Positions 14,231-22,202 of a DNA stretch of 64,000 nucleotides are shown here, one piece after another (position 1 is the stretch's first letter; every line of letters starts with the position of its first letter). The notes under the pieces are model-generated. The model was not told where the DNA came from. It saw only the letters and a program-made list of their open reading frames with translations, and did no database searches. Made by a program: the position numbers and the translations under genes. The stretch lies in the IMG/VR virus record IMGVR_UViG_3300009093_000036, positions 124,001 through 188,000 of that record. One strand, written 5' to 3'. Source of the stretch: a virus.

Positions 14231-14788
14231 ATGCCCCAAGACAAGCGAACCCACTTCACGGACAAGGAGAAGGATGAACTCCTCGACCCTCTCCGCATGG
14301 ACATGGCGAACGGCATGACCGACGATCAAGCTGCGACGCTGACCGGCATACCTCTTCGTTCGGTGCAGCGCTGGAGGTTGCAGCATGGTCTGAAGAGACC
14401 GAGAGGCTTCGAGTCGAAGGAGCTCGCCGACATCTACGCGATCAGCACTCTCGGAGAAGCTCTCGGTGATGTCCGGCATCGTGTTCAACACAGTCCGGTC
14501 TCGGGGACATGGGAGCCTCCGATGTTCGTGGTGCGCGAGCACCTCGACTACTCGCTCTTCCTTCGGCTCATCGATGCAGCGCATCGTGTCCTCGGCCTCT
14601 CCCCCTCCGACATCAGCTCCGCCATGGGCGTCAGCCCTCGCAGCGTTGAGCAAGGTCTTGAGATCTACACCCGGCACCTCAACACCACCACGAAGAAGTG
14701 CCTGATGTGCGAGTCGTTGGTGGACCCGAATGTCAACTCGAACTTCTGCACCCAGCTCTGTGAGGAACTCTATGTCCGGTCTCGCTGA
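14231..14788 (+). CDS. double helix-turn-helix DNA-binding protein with C-terminal zinc site
   Basis: 185 residues starting after AGAGGAGACGCG. Residues 31-50 form an HTH (DDQAATLTGIPLRSVQRW). A second HTH-like segment lies at 124-142 (SPSDISSAMGVSPRSVEQ). The C-terminus has a CxxC...CxxxC site (C157, C160, C173, C177). This is the build of a transcription or replication regulator. It is the first gene right of the repeat-rich intergenic region, so those repeats are its natural candidate targets. It overlaps the next gene by 17 bases. Confidence 0.75.
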   Translation: MPQDKRTHFTDKEKDELLDPLRMDMANGMTDDQAATLTGIPLRSVQRWRLQHGLKRPRGFESKELADIYAISTLGEALGDVRHRVQHSPVSGTWEPPMFVVREHLDYSLFLRLIDAAHRVLGLSPSDISSAMGVSPRSVEQGLEIYTRHLNTTTKKCLMCESLVDPNVNSNFCTQLCEELYVRSR

Positions 14789-15347
14789 TACCCTCGAACA
14801 TCAACTTCTGCTCCTCACCCGTCCGGTGCGTGCACTGAAGCGCTTCGGAGTGAAGGATGCATTGAAGGAACGCTTCGAGCACACCTGGCACCAGCGTCCG
14901 CTCTCCTCACACTGGGCGGCAACGATCGGTATGTGGGGAGGTGTCCACAGCCACACCGAGATCATGCAGCGCTCGAACACGGACTATGTAGCCCTGAAGA
15001 ACTTCAAGGCGCAGAACGCCCTCATCACGAGGGTCGGCAACATGGCTGCGCGCAAGCCACAGTGGACGCTCGCCGTCGACGTCTTCGTGAAGTGGCAGGC
15101 GGAGAAGGAGCGCAAGGTCCCGCTGGAGGAGAAGGTCTTTTCGATCTCCAGTCACTTCGGCATCCTTCCGATCGAGGCACGCATCTACATCGACCACGTC
15201 ACGGACATCTGCAAGGACGTCGGCTTCACGCCCGTCGAGCTCCTCGACAACTATGACGTCATCGAGTTGGTGTGGGATCAGCACCTCGCGATGATCGACG
15301 CGGCTGTCGTTTCGTCGTACCGTCCAACAAGCCATGCCGACACCTAA
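14772..15347 (+). CDS. hypothetical protein
   Basis: 191 residues starting MSGLADTLEHQLLLL after TGAGGAACTCT; the longer frame to 14730 lies inside the HTH gene. It is helical, with two tryptophan-containing segments (HTWHQRPLSSHWAATIGMWGG). The second half (VKWQAEKERKVPLEEKVFSI, then YIDHVTDICKDVGFTPVELLDNYD) could be a helical binding domain. No family is recognised. It overlaps both neighbours, so the three genes form one unit. Confidence 0.65.
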   Translation: MSGLADTLEHQLLLLTRPVRALKRFGVKDALKERFEHTWHQRPLSSHWAATIGMWGGVHSHTEIMQRSNTDYVALKNFKAQNALITRVGNMAARKPQWTLAVDVFVKWQAEKERKVPLEEKVFSISSHFGILPIEARIYIDHVTDICKDVGFTPVELLDNYDVIELVWDQHLAMIDAAVVSSYRPTSHADT

Positions 15348-15834
15348 GAAGCCGTACGAGGACTTCCTCAAGGCGCATCTTCCGAAGCTGCCGGACTTCA
15401 TCGAGACGAACAAGCCTCGGCTGACCCCGACGTTCGAGCTCGGCCCGCCGGTCACAGCGATCCACGACAAGTCCCTGATCGAGGTGTACTTCCCCGACCT
15501 CCGCCCGCTCGTCGCAGATGTGTTCGGTCGCCCCGAGCACTACAGCGACGCCCAGAAGGCGATCGTGAGTGCGCTCGAACAGAAGAAGCCTCTCCCTCAC
15601 GGGACGACGAAGCAGGACCTCGCCGACATCGTGTTCCGCTTCACGGAGAAGACGGAGCATCGGAAGAAGCGGGAAGCTCTCATCCAGACCGCCCAGAAGA
15701 AGATCGAGAAGGCGATCGCGGAAGAGGAAGACCCCACCATCAAGAAGATCTTGGAGCGTGACCTCCCGACGTTCGAGAAGCAGGACTTCCCGGCGATGAT
15801 CGGGACGTCCGGCAAGGACATCAAGATCATCTAA
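15334..15834 (+). CDS. hypothetical protein with charged helical C-terminus
   Basis: 166 residues starting MPTPKKPYEDFLKAH, overlapping the upstream gene by 14 bases. The C-terminal half is a lysine/glutamate-rich helix (FTEKTEHRKKREALIQTA). No enzymatic motif is recognised. It ends the plus-strand unit; a shared hairpin follows before the convergent 722-aa gene. Confidence 0.6.
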   Translation: MPTPKKPYEDFLKAHLPKLPDFIETNKPRLTPTFELGPPVTAIHDKSLIEVYFPDLRPLVADVFGRPEHYSDAQKAIVSALEQKKPLPHGTTKQDLADIVFRFTEKTEHRKKREALIQTAQKKIEKAIAEEEDPTIKKILERDLPTFEKQDFPAMIGTSGKDIKII

Positions 15835-15866
15835 AACAAAAGGCTCCGAGGTTCATCCTCGGAGCC
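15833..15866 (-). terminator. rho-independent terminator of the 722-aa gene
   Basis: Perfect 10-bp stem GGCTCCGAGG / CCTCGGAGCC with a five-base loop (15842-15866), followed on the minus strand by TTTTGTTTT. The plus-strand side has no T-tract, so it mainly serves the minus gene. Confidence 0.8.
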
Positions 15867-15891
15867 CCCTGCCCCCGCGCCTCTTCCGGAA

Positions 15892-18060
15892 CTACATGCC
15901 CGCCGGCGACGGCGGACGCATACCCGGCTGGACGCCAGCGTACCGAAGGGGAGTGGGTGTGGCGGTCGCCAGATGCTGGACGGCATCCACCCCTTTCTTT
16001 GCCCCCACGAGACCAGCACCGACAGCACCGACGGCACCAAGACCCAGCGCGAGACGGCCGTAGCCGCTGTGCTTGACCTGGTAGTCAGGATTCGCGAGAG
16101 CTCGGCCGAGCTCGGCGGCGGCCTTCAGGCTGCCCTGGTTGCCGATCATGTCACTCTGCCCTGCGACGATCGGCTCCTGAACCTTCGGCGCCGTCACACG
16201 TGCGATCGGCTTCGCGAGGGCGTGCGTGATGCCGGGGGCGACCAGACCCAGACCACCGATCTCGACGGCCGGATGATGCAGGGCGTGAGCGAGACCTTCG
16301 GCGACGGTGTGGCCCTCAGCAGCAAGAGCACCCATCCGCCCACCACGCAGCATCAGACGCTTCAGTCCGCCGGCGGCAGCATCGGCGAGGTACGGTGACG
16401 CGAGCGTCGCGATGCCGACGTCGTCAATGCGATCGGCGATGCGTCCAGTGCGGGGGTCCTCCGAGGCCGTCTTGCCCGGCATCGGACCGACGCCGCCGTA
16501 CTGGTGCGGCACCGCCATGTACCCCATCAAGCCCGTGCCGGCAGCCGCACCGACGAGACCGGCACGGTTCAGCCCCTGGTTCATCACGTTGTGCTGCTGT
16601 TCGAGACGGCCTGCTGCCTGCCGGAGCGCCTCTGCCTGCCCACCACGCGATGCCGCCACCGATTGAGCGAGCTCGGGCTTCATGGTCGCTGCCGGCGTCG
16701 AGGAGCCACCCCAGGCCGTCGGGGACATGACCTGCTTCTGCTGGGTGTTGAGGGCGATGCCTCCCGCCCCGCCTGCCCCGCCCGCGGCCCCGGGCTTGGC
16801 GGCGAGGGTGCCACGACCCAGCGCCGGCGGAGCTCCGGCGTGCATCGTCCCAGCGAGAGCGGGATCCGCGATCGTCTTGCCGGCGATCTGGTGAGCCTCC
16901 CGAGCCGCGATCTCCGCCTGACCCGCCTGAGCTCGCAGCGTGTTGAGCTGATGAGCCCCCTGCGTCTTGAGCGCCGAGATGCCAGCGCCGCCGGCGGCAC
17001 CAAGCCCAGCCCCAACGAGAGCTCCGCGAAGAGCTCCCTGTTGCCGCTGGCCTGGATCGGCGTGCATCAGACCGCCGAGACCGCCGGCGACGGCGCCGAT
17101 GCCTGCACCCACCCCAGCATGACCGAGGTGACTGATCGCTGTTGGCGAGACCGCGAGCGCGATCTTCTGGCCATGGTTGTCCTTGTCGAGCACCTTCATC
17201 TTGAACTCCTCGAAGGGCATCTCCTTCATCGAACCGAAGAAGCGGGGGTCGTTGTACTGCTTGAGGTAGGCAGCCTTCGCCTCCTCTGCGGAGTCGAACC
17301 CGAGCATCACCTTCTGCTCGTCGAACTTCGTCCAGGCGACACCGTCCTTCTTGATCTCACCCTCGGGCTTCTTCATCTGGTCGACCAAGAAGACCTTGTC
17401 CGACTCCTCGTTGGGGCCGAGGTAGACATCGACGTGGTCGCCATCGGTGCCCTTCGTCATACGGATGTAGCCGTAGTCGAAGTGCATGAAGGTGGAGCCC
17501 TTCTCCTTGCCGTGCGGGTCGTACCAGGAGCGCTTGCTGCCCTTGCGGTTCTCGATCGCGATGTCGAGGCCCTTGAACATCCGCTCGCCGTGGAGCTTGA
17601 AGTTCGAGAGCTTCGCCCCATCAGCGAAGCGGATGTCGTCCGTCGCTGACTTCTTCTCGGCGCGGTCCCGCTCCTGCTTCTCCTTGAGCTTCTTGGGGTT
17701 GTCCATGAAGTACTGGATCATGTCCCCGCACGACTTCTTCTCGCTCTCACCTTCGACCTTCTTCAGGCGGATGTAGTAGTCGGGCCGCTCGCGCAGATGA
17801 TCGATCGCGATCTGCTTGGCGACGGCGGGATGATCGGTGTGCTCCATCTCCACCTTCTCGCCGGCGTGGAGCTGAACCTTCGGTACCCCAGAGCCACTGT
17901 CGTGGGCGTGAGCGAGCAGGCCGCTCTTCTTGACGTGCTCGGGCAACGCCTTGATGTCCTTCGTCTCGTGAGCCCAGGCGATCGCAGTTCCCTTGGGGAG
18001 CTTCCCCTCCGCTTCCATCGCGAAGAACTTGCGCTGCTGTGCCTTGCTCTTGAAGGGCAT
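15892..18060 (-). CDS. polyvalent virion protein with InPase-like domain
   Basis: 722 residues. The N-terminus MPFKSKAQQRKFFAM is common at the start of phage capsid-associated proteins. Around 165-290 is a domain matching the phage inorganic-pyrophosphatase-like family of polyvalent proteins: FMHFDYGYIRMTKGTDGDHVDV with a DGD, then LVDQMKK, FDEQKVMLGFDSAEEAK and FEEFKMKV. The remainder is Gly/Ala-rich with glycine-zipper helices, as in internal or ejected proteins. KTAS appears near residue 520. Polyvalent proteins are usually packaged and injected, so a role at early infection is inferred. It is flanked by plus-strand genes on both sides. Confidence 0.7.
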   Translation of the reverse strand: MPFKSKAQQRKFFAMEAEGKLPKGTAIAWAHETKDIKALPEHVKKSGLLAHAHDSGSGVPKVQLHAGEKVEMEHTDHPAVAKQIAIDHLRERPDYYIRLKKVEGESEKKSCGDMIQYFMDNPKKLKEKQERDRAEKKSATDDIRFADGAKLSNFKLHGERMFKGLDIAIENRKGSKRSWYDPHGKEKGSTFMHFDYGYIRMTKGTDGDHVDVYLGPNEESDKVFLVDQMKKPEGEIKKDGVAWTKFDEQKVMLGFDSAEEAKAAYLKQYNDPRFFGSMKEMPFEEFKMKVLDKDNHGQKIALAVSPTAISHLGHAGVGAGIGAVAGGLGGLMHADPGQRQQGALRGALVGAGLGAAGGAGISALKTQGAHQLNTLRAQAGQAEIAAREAHQIAGKTIADPALAGTMHAGAPPALGRGTLAAKPGAAGGAGGAGGIALNTQQKQVMSPTAWGGSSTPAATMKPELAQSVAASRGGQAEALRQAAGRLEQQHNVMNQGLNRAGLVGAAAGTGLMGYMAVPHQYGGVGPMPGKTASEDPRTGRIADRIDDVGIATLASPYLADAAAGGLKRLMLRGGRMGALAAEGHTVAEGLAHALHHPAVEIGGLGLVAPGITHALAKPIARVTAPKVQEPIVAGQSDMIGNQGSLKAAAELGRALANPDYQVKHSGYGRLALGLGAVGAVGAGLVGAKKGVDAVQHLATATPTPLRYAGVQPGMRPPSPAGM

Positions 18061-18082
18061 GCCGCGATCCTAGCGCATTTCG

Positions 18083-18090
18083 CCCTATCA
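18083..18090 (+). promoter_or_regulatory. CTATCA promoter-like motif
   Basis: CCCTATCA followed by GCGAAGAGAAGGAG and the start at 18112. It directs the single plus-strand gene between two minus-strand units. Confidence 0.55.
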
Positions 18091-18111
18091 GCGAAGAGAA
18101 GGAGACACATC

Positions 18112-18645
18112 ATGGGCGAGAGCATTCACTGCCGACAAGACGACGACGGCACCTACCGTTTCCGCATCTGGGGAAGCACCGTCGATAGCTACCTCACCAC
18201 CGACCTCACGGAAGAGGAAGTTCATCGCTACGTCCGGCAACGTGGCATGGAGTCAGCACTGTCGACGTTCGAGATCGATCGGGGCATCGAGCGAGCGAAG
18301 AGCGTGGGCTCCTCCGACTACTACACGACGAAGCCGGCATCCCCACTTAGTCAGCCGTGGAGGAAGGAACGGATCACCCACGAGGAAGCCACCAACGCCA
18401 CCGATCTCAGCGACATGTTCTTCTTGCTGGCTCACGAGAAGTACATCGACAACGACGAGGAGGACACCATCTTCGAGGGTCCGTTCCTGCTGGAGAGGAT
18501 GAAGACCGATACAGTCGAGCCCAACCAGCGCATCTTCTCTCCGAAGACTGTCGAGAGCTTCGAGGCGTGGGCGGACCTCTCGTGCTTCGGGGAGGTCTTC
18601 CGTGGTGAGGGCTTTCAGATCGTGCGGGTCCTCCCGCCGAAGTGA
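18112..18645 (+). CDS. hypothetical protein (monocistronic)
   Basis: 177 residues starting MGESIHCRQDDDGTYRF after GAAGGAGACACATC; the longer open frame to the left runs antisense through the 722-aa gene. It opens with a small beta-rich part (RFRIWGSTVDSYLTTDLTEE). A helical, acidic segment follows (MFFLLAHEKYIDNDEEDTIFEG). No family is recognised. It has its own promoter-like motif and terminator, so it is an independently expressed accessory gene. Confidence 0.65.
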   Translation: MGESIHCRQDDDGTYRFRIWGSTVDSYLTTDLTEEEVHRYVRQRGMESALSTFEIDRGIERAKSVGSSDYYTTKPASPLSQPWRKERITHEEATNATDLSDMFFLLAHEKYIDNDEEDTIFEGPFLLERMKTDTVEPNQRIFSPKTVESFEAWADLSCFGEVFRGEGFQIVRVLPPK

Positions 18646-18646
18646 G

Positions 18647-18674
18647 GAGAGGGGCTGCGAGGCCCCTCTCTTTT
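18647..18674 (+). terminator. rho-independent terminator
   Basis: Stem GAGAGGGGC / GCCCCTCTC with a six-base loop, followed by TTTTG, right after the stop of the 177-aa gene. Confidence 0.85.
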
Positions 18675-18698
18675 GCTCCCAACACCAACTCCGAATCA

Positions 18699-18808
18699 CC
18701 TATCAATACAATAGGAGATGGGGATTTTCCTGAAGGGGATTCCGAAACAACAACAAGCCAGAGAAATCTGTTGTGTGGCCCCGAAAGGGGCCGCTGCTTT
18801 GCTCTGAA
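18699..18808 (+). other. candidate small transcript or micro-ORF
   Basis: A CCTATCA motif (18699-18705) stands in a 180-base gap with no ordinary plus-strand gene after it. Downstream is AATAGGAG immediately followed by ATG and a 29-codon frame (MGIFLKGIPKQQQ...) ending at 18808. A tight GGCCCCGAAAGGGGCC hairpin lies at 18777-18792. AGGAG touches the ATG, which is too close for good initiation. A short regulatory RNA ending at or after the hairpin is as likely as a peptide. The hairpin may also end the convergent adhesin gene. Confidence 0.3.
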
Positions 18809-18827
18809 CTTGATGTCGTTTTGCCTG

Positions 18828-20594
18828 TCAGACCGACGTCATGATCTTGCCGATTCGGCCAGAGAACGTGGTGTTCGTACCAGTGAACCCATTACCTCCG
18901 ACGAAGGCGTTGGCGCTGGCGGCACGAGACCATGGCCCACCACTGAGCGGGAAGCGAGAGATCGACGGGCCTGCGGTGTAGCCACGTACGCGGAGAGCAC
19001 CGCGATAAGCCTCCTCATCGAACGTGAGCAGCGTTCCACGCGACCAGGCGAACAAGGGGCTGCGGTGGTTCGGTGCGCCGATGCTTTCGCCCGAGCTGCT
19101 AAACGCTCGATAGTTCTGCTGAATGTACATGGACAAGCCTGCACGTTCTGCGGTCCCCAACCCCAACACCACCTGGAGGGAAGAGAGCGACGCATTGAAC
19201 GCACCGGTGGCGTTGTAGAGGGACGTCTGCCAAGACACGATTGTCCAGCCAACAACCGCTGATCCACCAACGCCAGAGGTCGCGAACTCATCCACGGAGA
19301 AGTCCGGCGCCATTTGAATCGAGTAGCCACGTGCTCCGAACGACGCCGGGAATGGGTTGGCGTTCGTGATCGAAAAGGTTTCTCCGGTCCGTGCCGCAGT
19401 CGCGGCGATCGTCTTGATTGGTGACGTGGGAAACGAGCGTCCCGTCTCAAACTGAGGACGCCAGACCTGGATCGTGCGAGCCGCTGCGTCGCTCGCGTTG
19501 ATGATTCGGAACTCGAATGCGCCGGAGGTGTTCACGGCTCCGGTGTCGAGCACGAACAAGTCGTAGCGTGCCCACGTCGTCGTCAGGTTCAGGTCGGCCG
19601 ACGTGTAGATGCGGCCATCCTTGGCGAGCACCTGAAGACGGAACTTCTGCGTGCCGGATGCGCAGCGGGCCCACACGCTCGCTGAGCCGTTCGTCTGTGT
19701 TGCGACGCCCGTGAGGCTCTGCTTCACACCATCGGAAGCGGAGGCCGTCATCGTGATCGAACAGACGGTCGCGTCGCCCTTGGGTGATCCACCCAACACA
19801 CCGAGCCCGGTGGCGCTGCCCATCGCAACCCACGGCGACGTGATGACACCGACGTTGCTGAACAGGGTCTCGTTCTGGAGCACCTGGTTCGTTGCGGCCA
19901 CCTCGAACAGGATCATCGGACCGTTGCCATCACCGCGATCTTCGATCGTGACCGTGTTGTTGACACGATCGGCCATGAACGCTGCGCCGTCGGAGCGAGG
20001 AGCCCCCGTGAAGTATGCGCTCACGCCAGCATTGCCGGAGTAGCCGGTGGCTCCAGCCACGCTCAGGTCGTACGTGTCGCCTGCACCCGTCGTAGGTGCT
20101 GCGATCGTCGGCTCTAGAGCGCCCTTCACTAGAGGCATCACTCGAATGATCTTGTTCGGACCATCGATGTAGATGCGCCAGCCGACGTTGAGGCCGTCGT
20201 ACGAGAACGGCAGGATGTAGTCCTGGTTCAGACCTGCGGGAGTCGTCCAGAGGCCACCGCCGTTCGTCGTCACATCGAGCTTGATGCCGAAGTACGTCCT
20301 GACGTTCTTGTGAACTTCGAGTACTGACGACGTCGTCGTGTCCCAGGCGCTCGAACCGCTCCCTGGAACGTCGATGACGACCTCGGCGGACGGCTGGAAC
20401 CGAAGCAGCCCCAGAGCCGTGAGGCTCCGAGCTGTGACAGTTCCAGTGGTGATCGGAGTTCCCGGATTCGTCACCTTGTTAGCGAACAAGGAGTCGATCG
20501 CATCGGCAACCTGCGAGCGCAGGTAGGAGATCTCTCCTGCAAGTCCTCCTGGGCGTGTCAGGTGTTCCCGAAGACTCGTACGAGGAAAACCCAT
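18828..20594 (-). CDS. tail fibre or surface adhesin with carbohydrate-binding-like domains
   Basis: 588 residues, beta-rich and full of Gly, Ser, Thr and Asn. After a helical N-terminus come repeated beta-sandwich-like regions. The central part (TWARYDLFVLDTGAVNTSG, then QVWRPQFETGRSFPTSPI) resembles the jelly-roll carbohydrate-binding modules frequent in phage tail proteins. The C-terminal part (about 440-588) resembles a lectin/laminin-G-type domain. I infer receptor or glycan binding at the virion surface. It starts after ACAAGGAGCGATC and is the last gene of the main structural block. Confidence 0.65.
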   Translation of the reverse strand: MGFPRTSLREHLTRPGGLAGEISYLRSQVADAIDSLFANKVTNPGTPITTGTVTARSLTALGLLRFQPSAEVVIDVPGSGSSAWDTTTSSVLEVHKNVRTYFGIKLDVTTNGGGLWTTPAGLNQDYILPFSYDGLNVGWRIYIDGPNKIIRVMPLVKGALEPTIAAPTTGAGDTYDLSVAGATGYSGNAGVSAYFTGAPRSDGAAFMADRVNNTVTIEDRGDGNGPMILFEVAATNQVLQNETLFSNVGVITSPWVAMGSATGLGVLGGSPKGDATVCSITMTASASDGVKQSLTGVATQTNGSASVWARCASGTQKFRLQVLAKDGRIYTSADLNLTTTWARYDLFVLDTGAVNTSGAFEFRIINASDAAARTIQVWRPQFETGRSFPTSPIKTIAATAARTGETFSITNANPFPASFGARGYSIQMAPDFSVDEFATSGVGGSAVVGWTIVSWQTSLYNATGAFNASLSSLQVVLGLGTAERAGLSMYIQQNYRAFSSSGESIGAPNHRSPLFAWSRGTLLTFDEEAYRGALRVRGYTAGPSISRFPLSGGPWSRAASANAFVGGNGFTGTNTTFSGRIGKIMTSV

Positions 20595-20641
20595 GATCGC
20601 TCCTTGTGCGGTTCAACATCAACTACGGACGGAGACCTGGA

Positions 20642-21352
20642 TCAGGTCGTGAGTTCGATGCTCTCCAACGCGATCGGCACCGCCATCTCGAACTGGAGGG
20701 CCACCGACTCCTGGATGATGACGCCCTGAGCATCCGTCGCCCACGTGTGATTCGGCAGGACGCAGCTCTCGAAGTAGCAGGAGCCGTAGGCGTCCTGGTT
20801 CACGTCCTGGACGACCATCAGCAGACCGATGGGCTGCGAGAAGAGGTCGGACGCCAGGTTGATGAAGAAGTTCTCGAAGCCCGGCGGGATGACGACGTCG
20901 TGCGGGTTCGGCATCGCCGCAGCACCGACGTTCGGGAACACGGCCGGGACGACGACGTCCGGCACGAGGTCCTGGTAGTACGCGTACAGGACGCGCAGGA
21001 TCGAGGGGCCGTGGTACAGGACGCGAGCGAGTGCGAGCTGACCCATCGTGCGGCCCGAGATGAAGTACGACCGCTCCGAGCCGAGCTCGAAGATGCGGTT
21101 GAACTGCCGGTTGTGGGAGATGTTGATCGACTGCGTGAGGCCGACCGGGTACACGATCTGTGAGGCCTCGTCGGGAGCCGCGGAGATCGCAGCACCGAGG
21201 CTGAGGGCGCCACCGATCGACGCGAGACGCGGCGGACCGGCGAAGAGCCCGGTGTAGGCGCCGGTGATGAACCGACCGTCCACCATGCCCGGGCCGACGC
21301 CGCCCGACTGCACGTAGTTCTTGTAGGTGTTCCAGTTCGCGAACGATGCCAT
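20642..21352 (-). CDS. probable tail tube protein
   Basis: 236 residues, beta-rich. SINISHNRQFNRIFELGSERSYFISGRTMGQLALARVL in the middle has the look of tail-tube proteins, where a strand is followed by a 'graph-like' Gly-rich turn. It is encoded close to the tail sheath, separated only by two small genes, as tube genes usually are. Good AAGGAA ribosome site before MASFANWNTY. Another virion protein with a tube-like fold is possible. Confidence 0.55.
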   Translation of the reverse strand: MASFANWNTYKNYVQSGGVGPGMVDGRFITGAYTGLFAGPPRLASIGGALSLGAAISAAPDEASQIVYPVGLTQSINISHNRQFNRIFELGSERSYFISGRTMGQLALARVLYHGPSILRVLYAYYQDLVPDVVVPAVFPNVGAAAMPNPHDVVIPPGFENFFINLASDLFSQPIGLLMVVQDVNQDAYGSCYFESCVLPNHTWATDAQGVIIQESVALQFEMAVPIALESIELTT

Positions 21353-21374
21353 GGCGTGTTCCTTCCTTCAGCTC

Positions 21375-21761
21375 TCAGGCGAGAGCCCGACGAGCGGCTT
21401 CCTGGGGGTCCACACCCTGACGAATCAGCTCCTGCGCGGTCTTCACGGGGTCGACCACCGTGAGCTCGCTGGAAGCCGTCTTCAGCGTGTCGAGGAAGGA
21501 GTCGAAGCGTTCCGACTTCTCCTCGATGAGGTGGTCGATGTGCTCGCCGGCCCGCACGACGTTGAGGTCGGTCGCGAACTTCGAGTTGTCGATGGCGGCG
21601 ATCTCCTCGGCGATCGAGGGGCGCTGCACGAAGGCCTGAAGGCCCGACTCCTGCACCGCAGGGGTCGAGCTCGTCTTGGCCGTGGGCTGGTGGCTCTCCA
21701 TCACCTTCTCCAGGCGACTGTCGAGATCCGAGCCCGTGTTGTAGATGTCGCGGTCGGTCAT
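21375..21761 (-). CDS. hypothetical protein between tube and sheath
   Basis: 128 residues, helical and charged. The N-terminal half is low-complexity (ESHQPTAKTSSTPAVQESG). The second half is alpha-helical, ending VDPQEAARRALA. The position next to the tube gene suits a tail-assembly helper, but there is no sequence proof. Its AKTSS is close to the KTAS tetrapeptide recurrent in virion proteins. Its start overlaps the upstream HNH gene by four bases. Confidence 0.6.
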   Translation of the reverse strand: MTDRDIYNTGSDLDSRLEKVMESHQPTAKTSSTPAVQESGLQAFVQRPSIAEEIAAIDNSKFATDLNVVRAGEHIDHLIEEKSERFDSFLDTLKTASSELTVVDPVKTAQELIRQGVDPQEAARRALA

Positions 21762-22201
21762 GTTCCCTTCCTCAGCATGGCGGCTTTCAGGTCGTGGAGG
21801 AACAGCTCGAAGTCTTCGAGCTTCGCGTCACGTCGCCCGAGGTTCGCCGCCTGCGACGTCAGGACCACGTTGGTCTTGCAGTACCCGACTTCGAGGTCGA
21901 GGCGATCAAGTGAGACTTGCCAGGGGCCGGAGCTCCTGGTGGTCCTCATTGGCACCCCAAGCCAGAAGCACTTGCCCTCCTGGGCCGTGAACTGCTCGTT
22001 GAGCCAAGTCTCGTCGAGATCGAAGATGGTGTGAGGATGGTGCTTCTCGTTTCGGATCCTCGCGTGAGTGAGCAGGTACCTCATCCACACGCCCGGCTTG
22101 GCCAGGTACTTCTGCATGTACCGATGGTTGCGGGCAGACCGCTCCTCCGCGGTGAGAGGCACCGAAGAAGGAGCAGTCTTGATGTGATGAAGGCTGCCCA
22201 T
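21758..22201 (-). CDS. HNH-like endonuclease (probable homing endonuclease)
   Basis: 147 residues. The C-terminal half carries the nuclease signature of phage HNH-like proteins: GKCFWLGVPM, then SLDRLDLEVGYCKTNVVL (97-114) and an Asn in SQAANLGRRDAKLED. In this type the first His is often replaced and the SLDRxD...GY...NV core is retained. It stands between the sheath gene and the tube-adjacent gene. This is typical of a free-standing homing endonuclease inserted into a structural operon. One base separates it from the sheath stop. Confidence 0.75.
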   Translation of the reverse strand: MGSLHHIKTAPSSVPLTAEERSARNHRYMQKYLAKPGVWMRYLLTHARIRNEKHHPHTIFDLDETWLNEQFTAQEGKCFWLGVPMRTTRSSGPWQVSLDRLDLEVGYCKTNVVLTSQAANLGRRDAKLEDFELFLHDLKAAMLRKGT

Positions 22202-22202
22202 G

